56,704 nucleotides of DNA from an uncultured Bacillota bacterium. Its GTDB lineage: Bacteria > Bacillota > Clostridia > Oscillospirales > Oscillospiraceae. A model generated the notes under the pieces. That model did no database searches, was not told where the DNA came from, and saw only the letters and a list, made by a program, of their open reading frames with translations. The stretch is from NCBI GenBank assembly GCA_947426945.1, contig CANEFX010000017.1:1-56704 (forward strand), given 5' to 3'. A program made the position numbers and the translations under genes. Shown here piece after piece: positions 49,835 through 56,704 of the stretch (position 1 is its first letter; each line of letters begins with the position of its first letter).

Positions 49835-51058
49835 TTATATATGGGCTCGATGATACATCTTTTTACCCTTTTTCACCATCAGGCCATCCCCAGACAGATC
49901 CTCTGTAGTATAGCTGATAGAAGCGGAGGCCACCCTTTCGCCATTGACCTCTACCCCTCCCTGCTCCACTAGGCGACGGGCCTCCTTCTTTGAGGGCGCC
50001 AGATTGCATTTAACCATCAAGTCCAGCACACCGATGCTGCCGTCAGTGAAGTCGCCAGCAGTCAAGTGGGTGGCTGGAACGTTGGACATATCACCACCTC
50101 CCACAAACAGGGCCTTGGCAGCCCCCTGAGCCTTGACGGCCTCCTCCTCTCCATGGACCAGTTTGGTCAGCTCAAAGGCCAATATCTCCTTAGCGGTATT
50201 CAACTGACTGCCTTCCCAGTGGTCCATCTCATCAATCTGCTCCAGAGGCAGGAATGTAAGCATCCGCAGACACTTGAGGACGTCGCCGTCCCCCACATTG
50301 CGCCAGTACTGGTAGAACTCGTAAGGAGAAGTTTTGTTTGGGTCCAGCCATACCGCGCCCTTGGCGGTCTTGCCCATCTTCTTACCCTCAGAGTTGAGCA
50401 GCAGAGTAATGGTCATGGCGTGGGCGTCCTTACCCAGCTTGCGGCGGATCAGTTCGGTGCCACCCAGCATGTTGGACCACTGGTCGTCGCCGCCGAACTG
50501 CATATTGCAGCCGTAGTGCTGGAACAGGTAGTAAAAATCGTAGGACTGCATAATCATATAGTTAAACTCCAAGAAAGACAGTCCCTTCTCCATACGCTGC
50601 TTGTAGCATTCGGCCCGGAGCATGTTGTTGACCGAGAAACATGCTCCCACATCCCGCAGGACCTCGATATAATTCAGCTTCATCAACCAGTCGGCGTTGT
50701 TAATCATCATGGCCTTGCCGTCGCCGAACTCAATAAACCGTTCCATCTGCTTTTTAAAGCAGTCACAGTTGTGGCAGATAGTATCCTCTGTCATCATGGA
50801 ACGCATATCAGTTCGTCCGGAGGGGTCACCAATCATACCGGTACCGCCGCCGATGAGGGCGATGGGCCGATTGCCCGCCATCTGCAGCCGCTTCATCAGG
50901 CACAGAGCCATGAAATGGCCTACGTGGAGGGAGTCTGCAGTGGGATCAAAACCGATGTAGAATATCGCTTTCCCCTCGTTTACCATCTTGGAAATTTCCT
51001 CTTCGTTCGTCACCTGGGCAATCAGCCCCCGGGCTTTCAGTTCCTCGTAACATGTCAT
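49835..51058 (-). CDS. tyrS: Tyrosine--tRNA ligase
   Basis: This class I synthetase charges tRNA-Tyr. The 407-residue protein has HVGH at residues 45-48, the tyrosine-binding NMQFGGDDQWSNMLGG segment, KMGKT (the KMSKS loop) at 227-231, and a C-terminal S4 RNA-binding domain (SKKEARRLVEQGGVEVNGERV). AAAGGAGC precedes the ATG. It lies 16 bases downstream of an EamA carrier gene, and both are under the tyrosine T-box leader at 51944-52207. Confidence 0.97.
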   Translation of the reverse strand: MTCYEELKARGLIAQVTNEEEISKMVNEGKAIFYIGFDPTADSLHVGHFMALCLMKRLQMAGNRPIALIGGGTGMIGDPSGRTDMRSMMTEDTICHNCDCFKKQMERFIEFGDGKAMMINNADWLMKLNYIEVLRDVGACFSVNNMLRAECYKQRMEKGLSFLEFNYMIMQSYDFYYLFQHYGCNMQFGGDDQWSNMLGGTELIRRKLGKDAHAMTITLLLNSEGKKMGKTAKGAVWLDPNKTSPYEFYQYWRNVGDGDVLKCLRMLTFLPLEQIDEMDHWEGSQLNTAKEILAFELTKLVHGEEEAVKAQGAAKALFVGGGDMSNVPATHLTAGDFTDGSIGVLDLMVKCNLAPSKKEARRLVEQGGVEVNGERVASASISYTTEDLSGDGLMVKKGKKMYHRAHI

Positions 51059-51074
51059 AGTTTTAGCTCCTTTA

Positions 51075-51926
51075 TTATTTTATAGGGTCCGCCATTGTTT
51101 GCCGCGCCAAAATTACGTTATACAGCACCACGCTGCCCACTACGACCATCGCCCCTATCAGAGCGACAGGGCCAATTATTTCATGGTAAAATACCGCCAC
51201 CAGAATGGGGTTGAGCACCGGCTCAACGCCGGAAATCAGGCTGGCAGTGACAGGAGGAGTCGTTTTCAACCCCTCCACCATCAGGATATAGGCCAGAGCC
51301 ACTTGGAATACCCCCAATACCACCAGGGCGGTAATGGTATTTCCGGAAAACTCTGTCTCATACCCCAGAAAGGGCAGGCCCACTGCTGCGCTGATAACAT
51401 CTCCCCAAAAGACAGAGGAGATGGGGTCACTGTCCGGCATGTCGTTCATCAGGAATACCCCGGCATAAGAGATGCCGGACAGCAGCGCCAGAATATTTCC
51501 CAGCATCCTCCCTGTCGAAAGGCTGTCGATGAAAAACAGCAGTACGCCTCCCAATACCAGCCCACATGCAAGTAAGTCCAGTCTTTGAGGTTTCTTGCCA
51601 AAAAAGAGAACGGAGAACAGGATTACGAAAATAGGTGCAGTAAACTGAAGCACAATGGTATTGCCAGCAGTGGTGAGCTTATTGGCCAGGGAAAACAGAA
51701 TATTGGTACCGCAGACAGCCAGCGCCCCCACCAGCACCCAAAAATTCATTACTGGTTTGTGCCGGGTAACCTTCAGATAAAAGCCGATCACCACCAAAGC
51801 AATGGCAGTTCGACCTCCATTGACGGCCATACCCCCCCATGGAATCAGCTTGATGAACAGGCCTCCAATGCTGTACAGTACAGCGGCCAGGAACACACAC
51901 AGCGTTCCCTTTTGACGCGCTGACAA
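51075..51926 (-). CDS. EamA/DMT family transporter in the tyrS operon
   Basis: The 283-residue membrane protein has ten predicted helices in two EamA repeats. The TTG at 51926 is preferred: AAGGAAGTGAT, nearly the full anti-Shine-Dalgarno complement, lies just before it, whereas the GTG at 51935 falls within that site. It sits between a T-box whose specifier reads UAC and tyrS, so its synthesis should rise when tRNA-Tyr is uncharged. A role in transport of tyrosine or a tyrosine precursor is a reasonable inference; the direction of transport is not known. Confidence 0.9.
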   Translation of the reverse strand: MSARQKGTLCVFLAAVLYSIGGLFIKLIPWGGMAVNGGRTAIALVVIGFYLKVTRHKPVMNFWVLVGALAVCGTNILFSLANKLTTAGNTIVLQFTAPIFVILFSVLFFGKKPQRLDLLACGLVLGGVLLFFIDSLSTGRMLGNILALLSGISYAGVFLMNDMPDSDPISSVFWGDVISAAVGLPFLGYETEFSGNTITALVVLGVFQVALAYILMVEGLKTTPPVTASLISGVEPVLNPILVAVFYHEIIGPVALIGAMVVVGSVVLYNVILARQTMADPIK

Positions 51927-51943
51927 AACAATCACTTCCTTAC

Positions 51944-51977
51944 AAAAAGCCCTCCGCCCGGCAAACCGGACAGAGGG
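51944..51977 (-). terminator. T-box-controlled terminator
   Basis: On the minus strand CCCTCTGTCCGG (51966-51977) pairs with CCGGGCGGAGGG (51950-51961), with wobbles, followed by CTTTTT. It is mutually exclusive with the antiterminator that uses the T-box sequence at 51986-51998. Confidence 0.88.
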
Positions 51978-52207
51978 CGTAGTTACGCGGTACCACCTCT
52001 GGTTCGTCCGGCCCTCGCGGGGCGGACCTTATGGAGCGCGTGGCTCCGGCGCGGTAACGGGCGCAGCCCGGCCTGACCCCTACTGCGCCTGCGCGGTTCG
52101 GGCGGCTGCTCCAAGGGGTATTCACAGGGCGCTCCCCTCCCCTGTTCCACCAAACCAGGGGCTCTCTGTGCGGGAATTCGCCTGCTACTTGTCCTTTTCT
52201 TCGCAGT
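51944..52207 (-). promoter_or_regulatory. Tyrosine T-box riboswitch (EamA carrier and tyrS operon)
   Basis: The conserved T-box AGGTGGTACCGCG is at 51986-51998, with the UGGU bulge expected for a tRNA with discriminator A such as tRNA-Tyr. Stem I features AGAGAG (52162-52167) and GGTGGAAC (52144-52151) are present. The specifier loop GAA-UAC-C gives UAC, a tyrosine codon, at 52118-52120, followed by the usual CTTGGAGC. Uncharged tRNA-Tyr should stabilise the antiterminator and permit read-through into the carrier and tyrS. Confidence 0.92.
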
Positions 52208-52213
52208 GGTCAC

Positions 52214-52242
52214 ACTCTACCACAGTTTTGTGCCTTTGTCAA
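52214..52242 (-). promoter_or_regulatory. Promoter of the T-box operon
   Basis: On the minus strand a perfect TTGACA (52237-52242), a 17-base spacer and TAGAGT (52214-52219) place the start near 52207. Confidence 0.82.
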
Positions 52243-52264
52243 CCGGGAAACCCCATGCTTTTTA

Positions 52265-52813
52265 TTACAACCAGCCCAAAGACCCATTTTCCCGAAATGG
52301 CCGTTTCCAGCTGTAAACCAACTCCGCAAACTGCCCATACTGCTTTACCTCATCCAGGTGGAACCGCTGCAGCCCCTCTCTCTGGGTAAAGAGGGGGATG
52401 CCCTCTCCCAGCAGGACAGGGGCGATTTGGATAATCAAATGGCCCACCATATCCCGCTCCAGCAGCGGAGCCAGGATGGTATTCCCGCCGACGATCCAGA
52501 TGTTCTTGTCAGCCCCCAGTCCCGTCACAAACTGAGCAACATCCCCACTCACGGGGATAAATCCCCTATGCGGCAGGCTGGCGGCGTTGGTAAACACATA
52601 GTTCTTCGTGGTGGGATAAAAACTGGCGGCGTTCTCCAGGCCCGCAATCTCTTCAAAGGTCCGCTTGCCCATAATGGTAATGTCCATCTTCCGATAGAAG
52701 TCCTCGTAATCGGTCTCCTCTAGGCTGCCCGTCTCGTGGAGCCAGGACAACCCGTGATTTTTGTCGGCCAGATATCCATCCAAAGTAATACTACCATAGA
52801 AAAATACGCTCAT
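52265..52813 (-). CDS. Dihydrofolate reductase-fold (RibD C-terminal) family protein
   Basis: The 182-residue protein has the RibD C-terminal/DHFR-like fold: VFFYGSITLDGYLADKNHGLSWL, TIMGKRTFEEI, YVFTN and IWIVGGNTILAPLLERDMV. Such proteins are NAD(P)H-dependent reductases of unknown substrate (YyaP/YwjB type). The ATG at 52813 follows GGGGGG; the ATG at 52828 lies ahead of that site. No folate or riboflavin genes are nearby. Confidence 0.88.
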   Translation of the reverse strand: MSVFFYGSITLDGYLADKNHGLSWLHETGSLEETDYEDFYRKMDITIMGKRTFEEIAGLENAASFYPTTKNYVFTNAASLPHRGFIPVSGDVAQFVTGLGADKNIWIVGGNTILAPLLERDMVGHLIIQIAPVLLGEGIPLFTQREGLQRFHLDEVKQYGQFAELVYSWKRPFRENGSLGWL

Positions 52814-52833
52814 GGGTTCCCCCCTCATACGTA

Positions 52834-53181
52834 TTACACAACGTTCTCACCCAATAAAATTTTGGGCATTGTGGTTAAACAGCGATTCCATCTTTTATAA
52901 AATCGTTCCAAACCAAGCTTTGAAACGCGGGCATGGGCTTCTTCGCTCTCAAGCGTCCAGTGCAAAACATATGTGACCTTACCCACCCATTTTGTCAGGC
53001 GAATAGGTAGTTTTCCCTCCTTGACAGCGTTGAAATCCTCTTGTCGGTGTGTACGTTTGATATACTTCACATCAACAACTCCGGGCTGCAAAAGATAAAA
53101 CTCGGCAACCTCTTTCATTAAGGCTTCAATTTCGTCCTGTTTGTTAATTTTCGCTTCATAAATGCAAATTTCATGAAACAC
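52834..53181 (-). CDS. Antibiotic biosynthesis monooxygenase (ABM)-like domain protein
   Basis: The 115-residue protein begins FHEICIYEAKINKQDEIEALMKEVAEFYLLQPGVVDVKYIKRTHR, a ferredoxin-like alpha/beta layout seen in ABM-type dimeric proteins. The function is unknown and the family label is general. The GTG at 53181 follows AGGGGAG; upstream in-frame codons reach into the end of the malic-enzyme region. Its bases are more AT-rich than those of its neighbours. Confidence 0.65.
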   Translation of the reverse strand: MFHEICIYEAKINKQDEIEALMKEVAEFYLLQPGVVDVKYIKRTHRQEDFNAVKEGKLPIRLTKWVGKVTYVLHWTLESEEAHARVSKLGLERFYKRWNRCLTTMPKILLGENVV

Positions 53182-53241
53182 CCCACCGCTCCCCTTTCTT
53201 CCGTTTTTTACCAAAGGCGAGTTTATCCTTACTCCACTCAA

Positions 53242-54414
53242 TCAAATCCTTGCCACGCCGGACAGCCGTGCGGCCTCAGCTACTGCTTTAGCCACAGCGG
53301 GACCTACCCGTGGATCAAAAGCCTCGGGAATAATATAGTCATCCCGCAGCTCCTCCGGAGCGATCAAGCCGGCCAGCGCATGGGCGGCAGCCAGCTTCAT
53401 CGCCTCGTTGATGTCGCTGGCCCGGACATCCAGCGCACCCCGGAACAGACCAGGAAAGGCCAGTACATTGTTGATCTGGTTGGGGTAGTCGCTACGGCCG
53501 GTGGCTACAACCCGTGCTCCGCCCGCCTTGGCATCGCCGGGAAAAATTTCCGGGGTTGGGTTGGCGCAGGCAAAGACGATGGCGTCCCCGTTCATGGTGG
53601 ATACCATCTCTGGCGTAACTAGATTTGGGGCGGACACGCCGATAAACACATCGGCCCCCACCAGCATATCGGCCAGCGCACCCTGTTGTCTGTCCCGGTT
53701 GGTAACCTTGGCAATTTCTCGCTGAGCCCAGTTCAGCTTATCACAGCCCTCATACACTGCACCAAATTTGTCCACCAAGGTAATATCCTGGAACCCAGCC
53801 AGCAGCAGAAGCTTGGTGATGGATATGGCAGCGGAGCCTGCTCCTGAAAATACCACCCGGACCTCCTCTTTCCGCTTCCCTACCACCCGCAGGGCGTTGG
53901 TCAGTCCGGCCAAGGCGATAATGGCAGTTCCATGCTGGTCGTCGTGGAAGACGGGGATGTCGCACTTCTCCTTCAGCTTCCGTTCAATCTCAAAGCACCT
54001 GGGTGCGGCAATGTCCTCCAGGTTGATACCGCCGAAAGATCCGGAAATGTTATACACTGTCTGGACAAATTCGTCTACATCTTTGGTTTTGATGCATAGC
54101 GGGAAAGCGTCCACCCCTCCAAAGGTTTTGAACAGTACGCATTTGCCCTCCATCACTGGCATACCCGCCTCGGGACCAATATCTCCCAGACCCAGGACAG
54201 CGGATCCATCAGTGATGACAGCCACCAAATTGTGCCGCCGGGTGAGCTCGTAGCTTTTGGTCACATCTTCCTGGATGGCCAGACAGGGCTGGGCCACTCC
54301 GGGAGTGTAGGCCAGGGACAGGGATTCCCTGTCGTTGGCAGGCACGGTGGCCATCACCTCTATCTTTCCCTTCCATTCGCCGTGCAGGCGCAGACTTTCC
54401 TTCGCATAATCCAT
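53242..54414 (-). CDS. NAD(P)-dependent malic enzyme
   Basis: This enzyme converts malate to pyruvate and CO2 with reduction of NAD(P). The 390-residue protein is the short bacterial form: SLAYTPGVAQPCLAI, GDIGPEAGMPVMEGKCVLFK, the metal-binding PVFHDDQHGTAIIALAGL, the Rossmann VVFSGAGSAAISI, and FACANPTPEI. The ATG at 54414 follows AAAGGGGGAG; the upstream in-frame extension lacks a site. A promoter (TTGCAC, 16 bases, TATAAT) is at 54464-54491. Confidence 0.94.
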   Translation of the reverse strand: MDYAKESLRLHGEWKGKIEVMATVPANDRESLSLAYTPGVAQPCLAIQEDVTKSYELTRRHNLVAVITDGSAVLGLGDIGPEAGMPVMEGKCVLFKTFGGVDAFPLCIKTKDVDEFVQTVYNISGSFGGINLEDIAAPRCFEIERKLKEKCDIPVFHDDQHGTAIIALAGLTNALRVVGKRKEEVRVVFSGAGSAAISITKLLLLAGFQDITLVDKFGAVYEGCDKLNWAQREIAKVTNRDRQQGALADMLVGADVFIGVSAPNLVTPEMVSTMNGDAIVFACANPTPEIFPGDAKAGGARVVATGRSDYPNQINNVLAFPGLFRGALDVRASDINEAMKLAAAHALAGLIAPEELRDDYIIPEAFDPRVGPAVAKAVAEAARLSGVARI

Positions 54415-54463
54415 AGGCGGCTCCCCCTTTATTTTAAAATGAGTATAGTTTCTGCCGCTCCTT

Positions 54464-54491
54464 ATTATACTAGACTCTACCAAAAGTGCAA
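54464..54491 (-). promoter_or_regulatory. Malic enzyme promoter
   Basis: On the minus strand TTGCAC (54486-54491), a 16-base spacer and a perfect TATAAT (54464-54469) lie 50 bases before the start codon. Confidence 0.65.
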
Positions 54492-54574
54492 TGGCCACAC
54501 TGCAAATTTGAGTTTTTATTGGCTTTTTCCTCACAAACTGCCGCTTTTTTTCCTTGATTTTATTATTTTCACCG

Positions 54575-54603
54575 TTGACTCAGAAGGATGTTTCTGGTAG
54601 AAT
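54575..54603 (+). promoter_or_regulatory. Promoter of the sodium-dependent transporter
   Basis: TTGACT (54575-54580), a 17-base spacer and TAGAAT (54598-54603) lie about 50 bases before the start at 54654. Confidence 0.78.
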
Positions 54604-54653
54604 GTCGTTTAACCGACGTTTCAGTGTGAATAAATTGTAAACAGGAGGAAACT

Positions 54654-56084
54654 ATGGAACATCATCATCACAGAGGAGAATGGGGCAGCAATTTCGGCTT
54701 CCTCATGGCTGCCATCGGTTCGGCGGTTGGCCTGGGCAACATCTGGGGCTTTCCCTATCGGATGGGCGTCAACGGGGGCTTTGCTTTTCTGGTTATCTAT
54801 CTGATTTTGGCGGCTACTGTTGGTTTAAGCATTATGCTGTGCGAGCTGGCCATCGGCCGAAAAGCGGGCCGCAGTGTGTTAGTGAGCTATCAGCAGCTTG
54901 GGAGCAAAATGGGCACCATTTTGGGTTTTTTGGCTATGCTCTCCCCTTTTCTGATTTTGAGCTTTTATACCGTGTTGGGTGCCTACTGTGTGGAATATAT
55001 GTCCCTGAACCTGGCTGACCTGGCGTTCAGCGTGTCCGCTCTGGCTGGCTTGTCCGGCGGCGACTCCTTTAACGCGGTACGCATCAACCAGTTCGGTGCA
55101 GTGGCATTCACTTTCCTTTTCATTTTCATTTGCTTCCTTATTATCCGGGGCGGTATCAAGGACGGCATTGAAAAGTTCAATAAGATCGGCATGCCTGCTC
55201 TATTTGTCATGCTGCTGGTAGTCATCATCCGAGCCGTCACTCTGCCCGGAGCCGGCGAGGGTCTGGCTTTTATGTTTGCCCCCAACTTCACACCCTTTAA
55301 AGAGAATTTCCTGGGCGTGCTCTCCGCCGCCGGCGGTCAGATGTTCTTCTCCCTGTCCCTGGCCATGGGCATTACTGTCACCTACGGCTCCTATCTGAGC
55401 AAGAAGGAGAGTCTGGTAAGGAACTCCCTCATTATTATTATCTCCGACACTGTTGTGGCTATCCTGGCCGGTATGGCCGTTCTACCCGCCGCTTTCGCCC
55501 TAGGTGGAGAGGGTGCCGCCAAGAAGGGCGCCGCTCTGCTGTTTATCACCCTCCAGGATGTGTTCAACGCCATGGGTGCCGCCGGCCCCCTGTTCGGCGT
55601 GATTTTCTATCTGCTGGTTATCCTGGCCGCCATTACTTCCTCTATCGCCCTTCTGGAGGTGCTGGTCACTTTCCTGTCTGACCGCATCGCACTCAAGGGA
55701 AGAACCCCCAACCGGCCCAAGCTGGTTACCATTGTTTGTCTGGTGATTTTTGCCGAGGCTGCTCTGGTGGCCGCCGACGGCCTGGGGGCCAATGGCCTTT
55801 GGATCCCGTTCCATGAAACCGGACGAAACCTAGGAGCTTCCTGGCTAGACTTTATGGACTTCATTTCCGAGGGCGTAGCCATGCCTTTGGGCGCTCTGAT
55901 TATGTCTATTTGGATCGGATGGTTTGTGGGACCTAAGGTAATCCAAGATGAGGTGGAGCTGGAAGGTCACAGAATGACTAGCGGTATGCGTACCTTCTTC
56001 AATATCTGTATTAAGGTGGTTGCCCCCATTGGGATGGCATTCATCCTCTGGGGCCAGCTCCTTGAATTTTTTACAATCGGATAA
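54654..56084 (+). CDS. Neurotransmitter:sodium symporter (NSS/SNF) family transporter
   Basis: The 476-residue membrane protein has about eleven to twelve helices and the NSS signature in helix 1 (WGSNFGFLMAAIGSAVGLGNIWGFPYRMGVNGGFAFLVIYL) with the unwound sodium/substrate site, as in LeuT, TnaT and MhsT. It is expected to import an amino acid with sodium; the substrate is unknown. The N-terminus MEHHHHRGEW has a natural run of four histidines. ACAGGAGGAA precedes the ATG. The downstream terminator seems to be cut by an IS element. Confidence 0.93.
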   Translation: MEHHHHRGEWGSNFGFLMAAIGSAVGLGNIWGFPYRMGVNGGFAFLVIYLILAATVGLSIMLCELAIGRKAGRSVLVSYQQLGSKMGTILGFLAMLSPFLILSFYTVLGAYCVEYMSLNLADLAFSVSALAGLSGGDSFNAVRINQFGAVAFTFLFIFICFLIIRGGIKDGIEKFNKIGMPALFVMLLVVIIRAVTLPGAGEGLAFMFAPNFTPFKENFLGVLSAAGGQMFFSLSLAMGITVTYGSYLSKKESLVRNSLIIIISDTVVAILAGMAVLPAAFALGGEGAAKKGAALLFITLQDVFNAMGAAGPLFGVIFYLLVILAAITSSIALLEVLVTFLSDRIALKGRTPNRPKLVTIVCLVIFAEAALVAADGLGANGLWIPFHETGRNLGASWLDFMDFISEGVAMPLGALIMSIWIGWFVGPKVIQDEVELEGHRMTSGMRTFFNICIKVVAPIGMAFILWGQLLEFFTIG

Positions 56085-56107
56085 AAAAACAGGGCGCACG
56101 TTAAAAT

Positions 56108-56704
56108 TGAACCGCCCCAAGTTGTGCGGACAGTACAAAAAAGGGACCACAGGCAGGAAAAATAAGGATTTAGGCGGAGTGGCGCAGCGAAAGCGGCGCC
56201 ACTCCGGGCTTTAACTGGATACGCTCATGATTGTAAAAATAGATAAAATCATCAATGAACGCTCTGGCTTGCCGAAACGTGGCGATTCTCTGACGGTAGA
56301 TGTACTCAGTCTTAAGGATGGAGAAGAAATTTTCCGCCATCGCATTGTCATAACAATTCCCACGTCTTGACATGGAGGGCGTAATGCCGTATCTTTTAGT
56401 CAGGTCAAAATACTCTTGGGACGTATACTGACCACCCTGGTCGCTGTGGAGCTGCAACTCCGCAGCGACTCTCTTCTTCTCCTTTTGTACGGCAAGGCGA
56501 ACAGTATCCAGTACCAAAGCTACAGTCTGGCGTGTGGCAGTTTTGTAGGCCACAATGCTGTTATCGTAGAGGTCCCGGATCATAGACAGATACAAGATGC
56601 CTTGCCTGGTTTGGATGTAGGAGATGTCCGTCACCCACTTGCTATTGGGCTTGTCTGCGTGAAACTCCCGGTTAAGCAGGTTTTCATATTTGCGGACCTG
56701 CTGC
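56108..56704 (-). mobile_element. IS3-family insertion sequence, 3' part (continues beyond window)
   Basis: One end begins with TGAACCGCCCCAAGTTGTGC at 56108, closely resembling the TGAACCGCCCC terminal repeats of IS911-type IS3 elements, as I recall them. The transposase reads toward this end. The other end lies beyond the window. The target flank is AAAAT. Confidence 0.85.
56170..56703 (-). CDS. IS3-family transposase (OrfB, integrase core), partial
   Basis: The visible 177 residues are the C-terminal part of an IS3 OrfB with the DDE residues in place: Asp in WVTDISYI, Asp in LQLHSDQGGQYTS and Glu in AENFFSILKTEYI, with the C-terminal YNHERIQLKPGVAPLSLR. The frame is open to the window edge, so the true start and the OrfA frameshift region lie outside. 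Nothing visible suggests inactivation. Confidence 0.93.
   Translation of the reverse strand, partial: QQVRKYENLLNREFHADKPNSKWVTDISYIQTRQGILYLSMIRDLYDNSIVAYKTATRQTVALVLDTVRLAVQKEKKRVAAELQLHSDQGGQYTSQEYFDLTKRYGITPSMSRRGNCYDNAMAENFFSILKTEYIYRQRIATFRQARAFIDDFIYFYNHERIQLKPGVAPLSLRHSA

Noticed and set aside
54654..54674. His-tag contamination at the transporter N-terminus
   Set aside because: Only four histidines, encoded with normal upstream promoter and ribosome binding site in a chromosomal context; no vector sequence is present.

Overview
The window is a chromosomal segment of a GC-rich, spore-lineage Clostridia, most likely Oscillospiraceae or a close relative (Flavonifractor, Intestinimonas and Lawsonibacter type). 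The evidence is sporulation genes (yqfC, yqfD, sigG, yunB, a spoIIM-like gene, ftsK/spoIIIE), a SCIFF peptide with its radical-SAM maturase, a T-box leader, consensus TTGACA/TATAAT promoters, strong AGGAGG ribosome binding sites with frequent GTG/TTG starts, and a clostridial-style RNase P RNA. This placement is an inference from gene content; no 16S rRNA is present. It is an ordinary core chromosome with one insertion sequence at the right edge. I see no prophage, plasmid, CRISPR array or tRNA gene.

Layout. 1-1068 (-) is the N-terminal part of a membrane-anchored protein of unknown function. 1178-3394 (+) holds gltX and nth. 3463-4764 (+) is a small membrane-protein/regulator operon (DUF2975, YozG-like HTH, unknown). 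4865-8715 (+) carries yqfC-yqfD-phoH and an intracellular GH13 enzyme, followed by an unknown coiled-coil gene. 9534-9967 (-) is rnpB with its promoter and a shared terminator. 9995-20894 (+) is a long, tightly packed run: ddl-murF (cell wall), ABC-F, DUF218, prfA, an acidic 85-residue protein, a HAD phosphatase, a Sua5-type t6A enzyme, an HTH membrane protein, coaE and an M18 aminopeptidase. 21649-27400 (+) holds a ClpP-like protease, uppP, ftsK/spoIIIE and an MFS carrier. 27435-30564 (+) has ireB, DUF523, a DUF4015 putative glycosidase and sigG.

The right half is mostly on the minus strand: ZIP and PiT ion carriers (30568-32501); a plus-strand island with a Xer-type recombinase behind a structured leader plus an SdpI-like membrane protein (32636-34172); then DUF362 ferredoxin, an EamA carrier, ligA, VanZ, yunB, a PLP enzyme, murD, a coiled-coil protein, xerD and the spoIIM-like gene. 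Next come the SCIFF locus (scfB, an unnamed membrane protein, scfA) with TIGR04086 and yajC, then tgt, two TfoX-C-like proteins, and a tyrosine T-box operon (EamA carrier plus tyrS). A DHFR-like protein, an ABM protein and a malic enzyme follow. The window ends with a plus-strand sodium-dependent transporter whose 3' flank is interrupted by an IS3-family element.

Most notable: (i) a long hairpin that buries the sigG ribosome binding site; (ii) a UAC-specifier T-box placing an EamA carrier in front of tyrS, which predicts a tyrosine-related substrate; (iii) a nested inverted-repeat leader and repeated 14-15 bp motif before a Xer-like recombinase; (iv) an unnamed membrane protein translationally coupled to the SCIFF maturase; (v) a DUF2975/YozG-type promoter with an ATTG-CAAT palindrome; (vi) an IS apparently inserted in the loop of a terminator.
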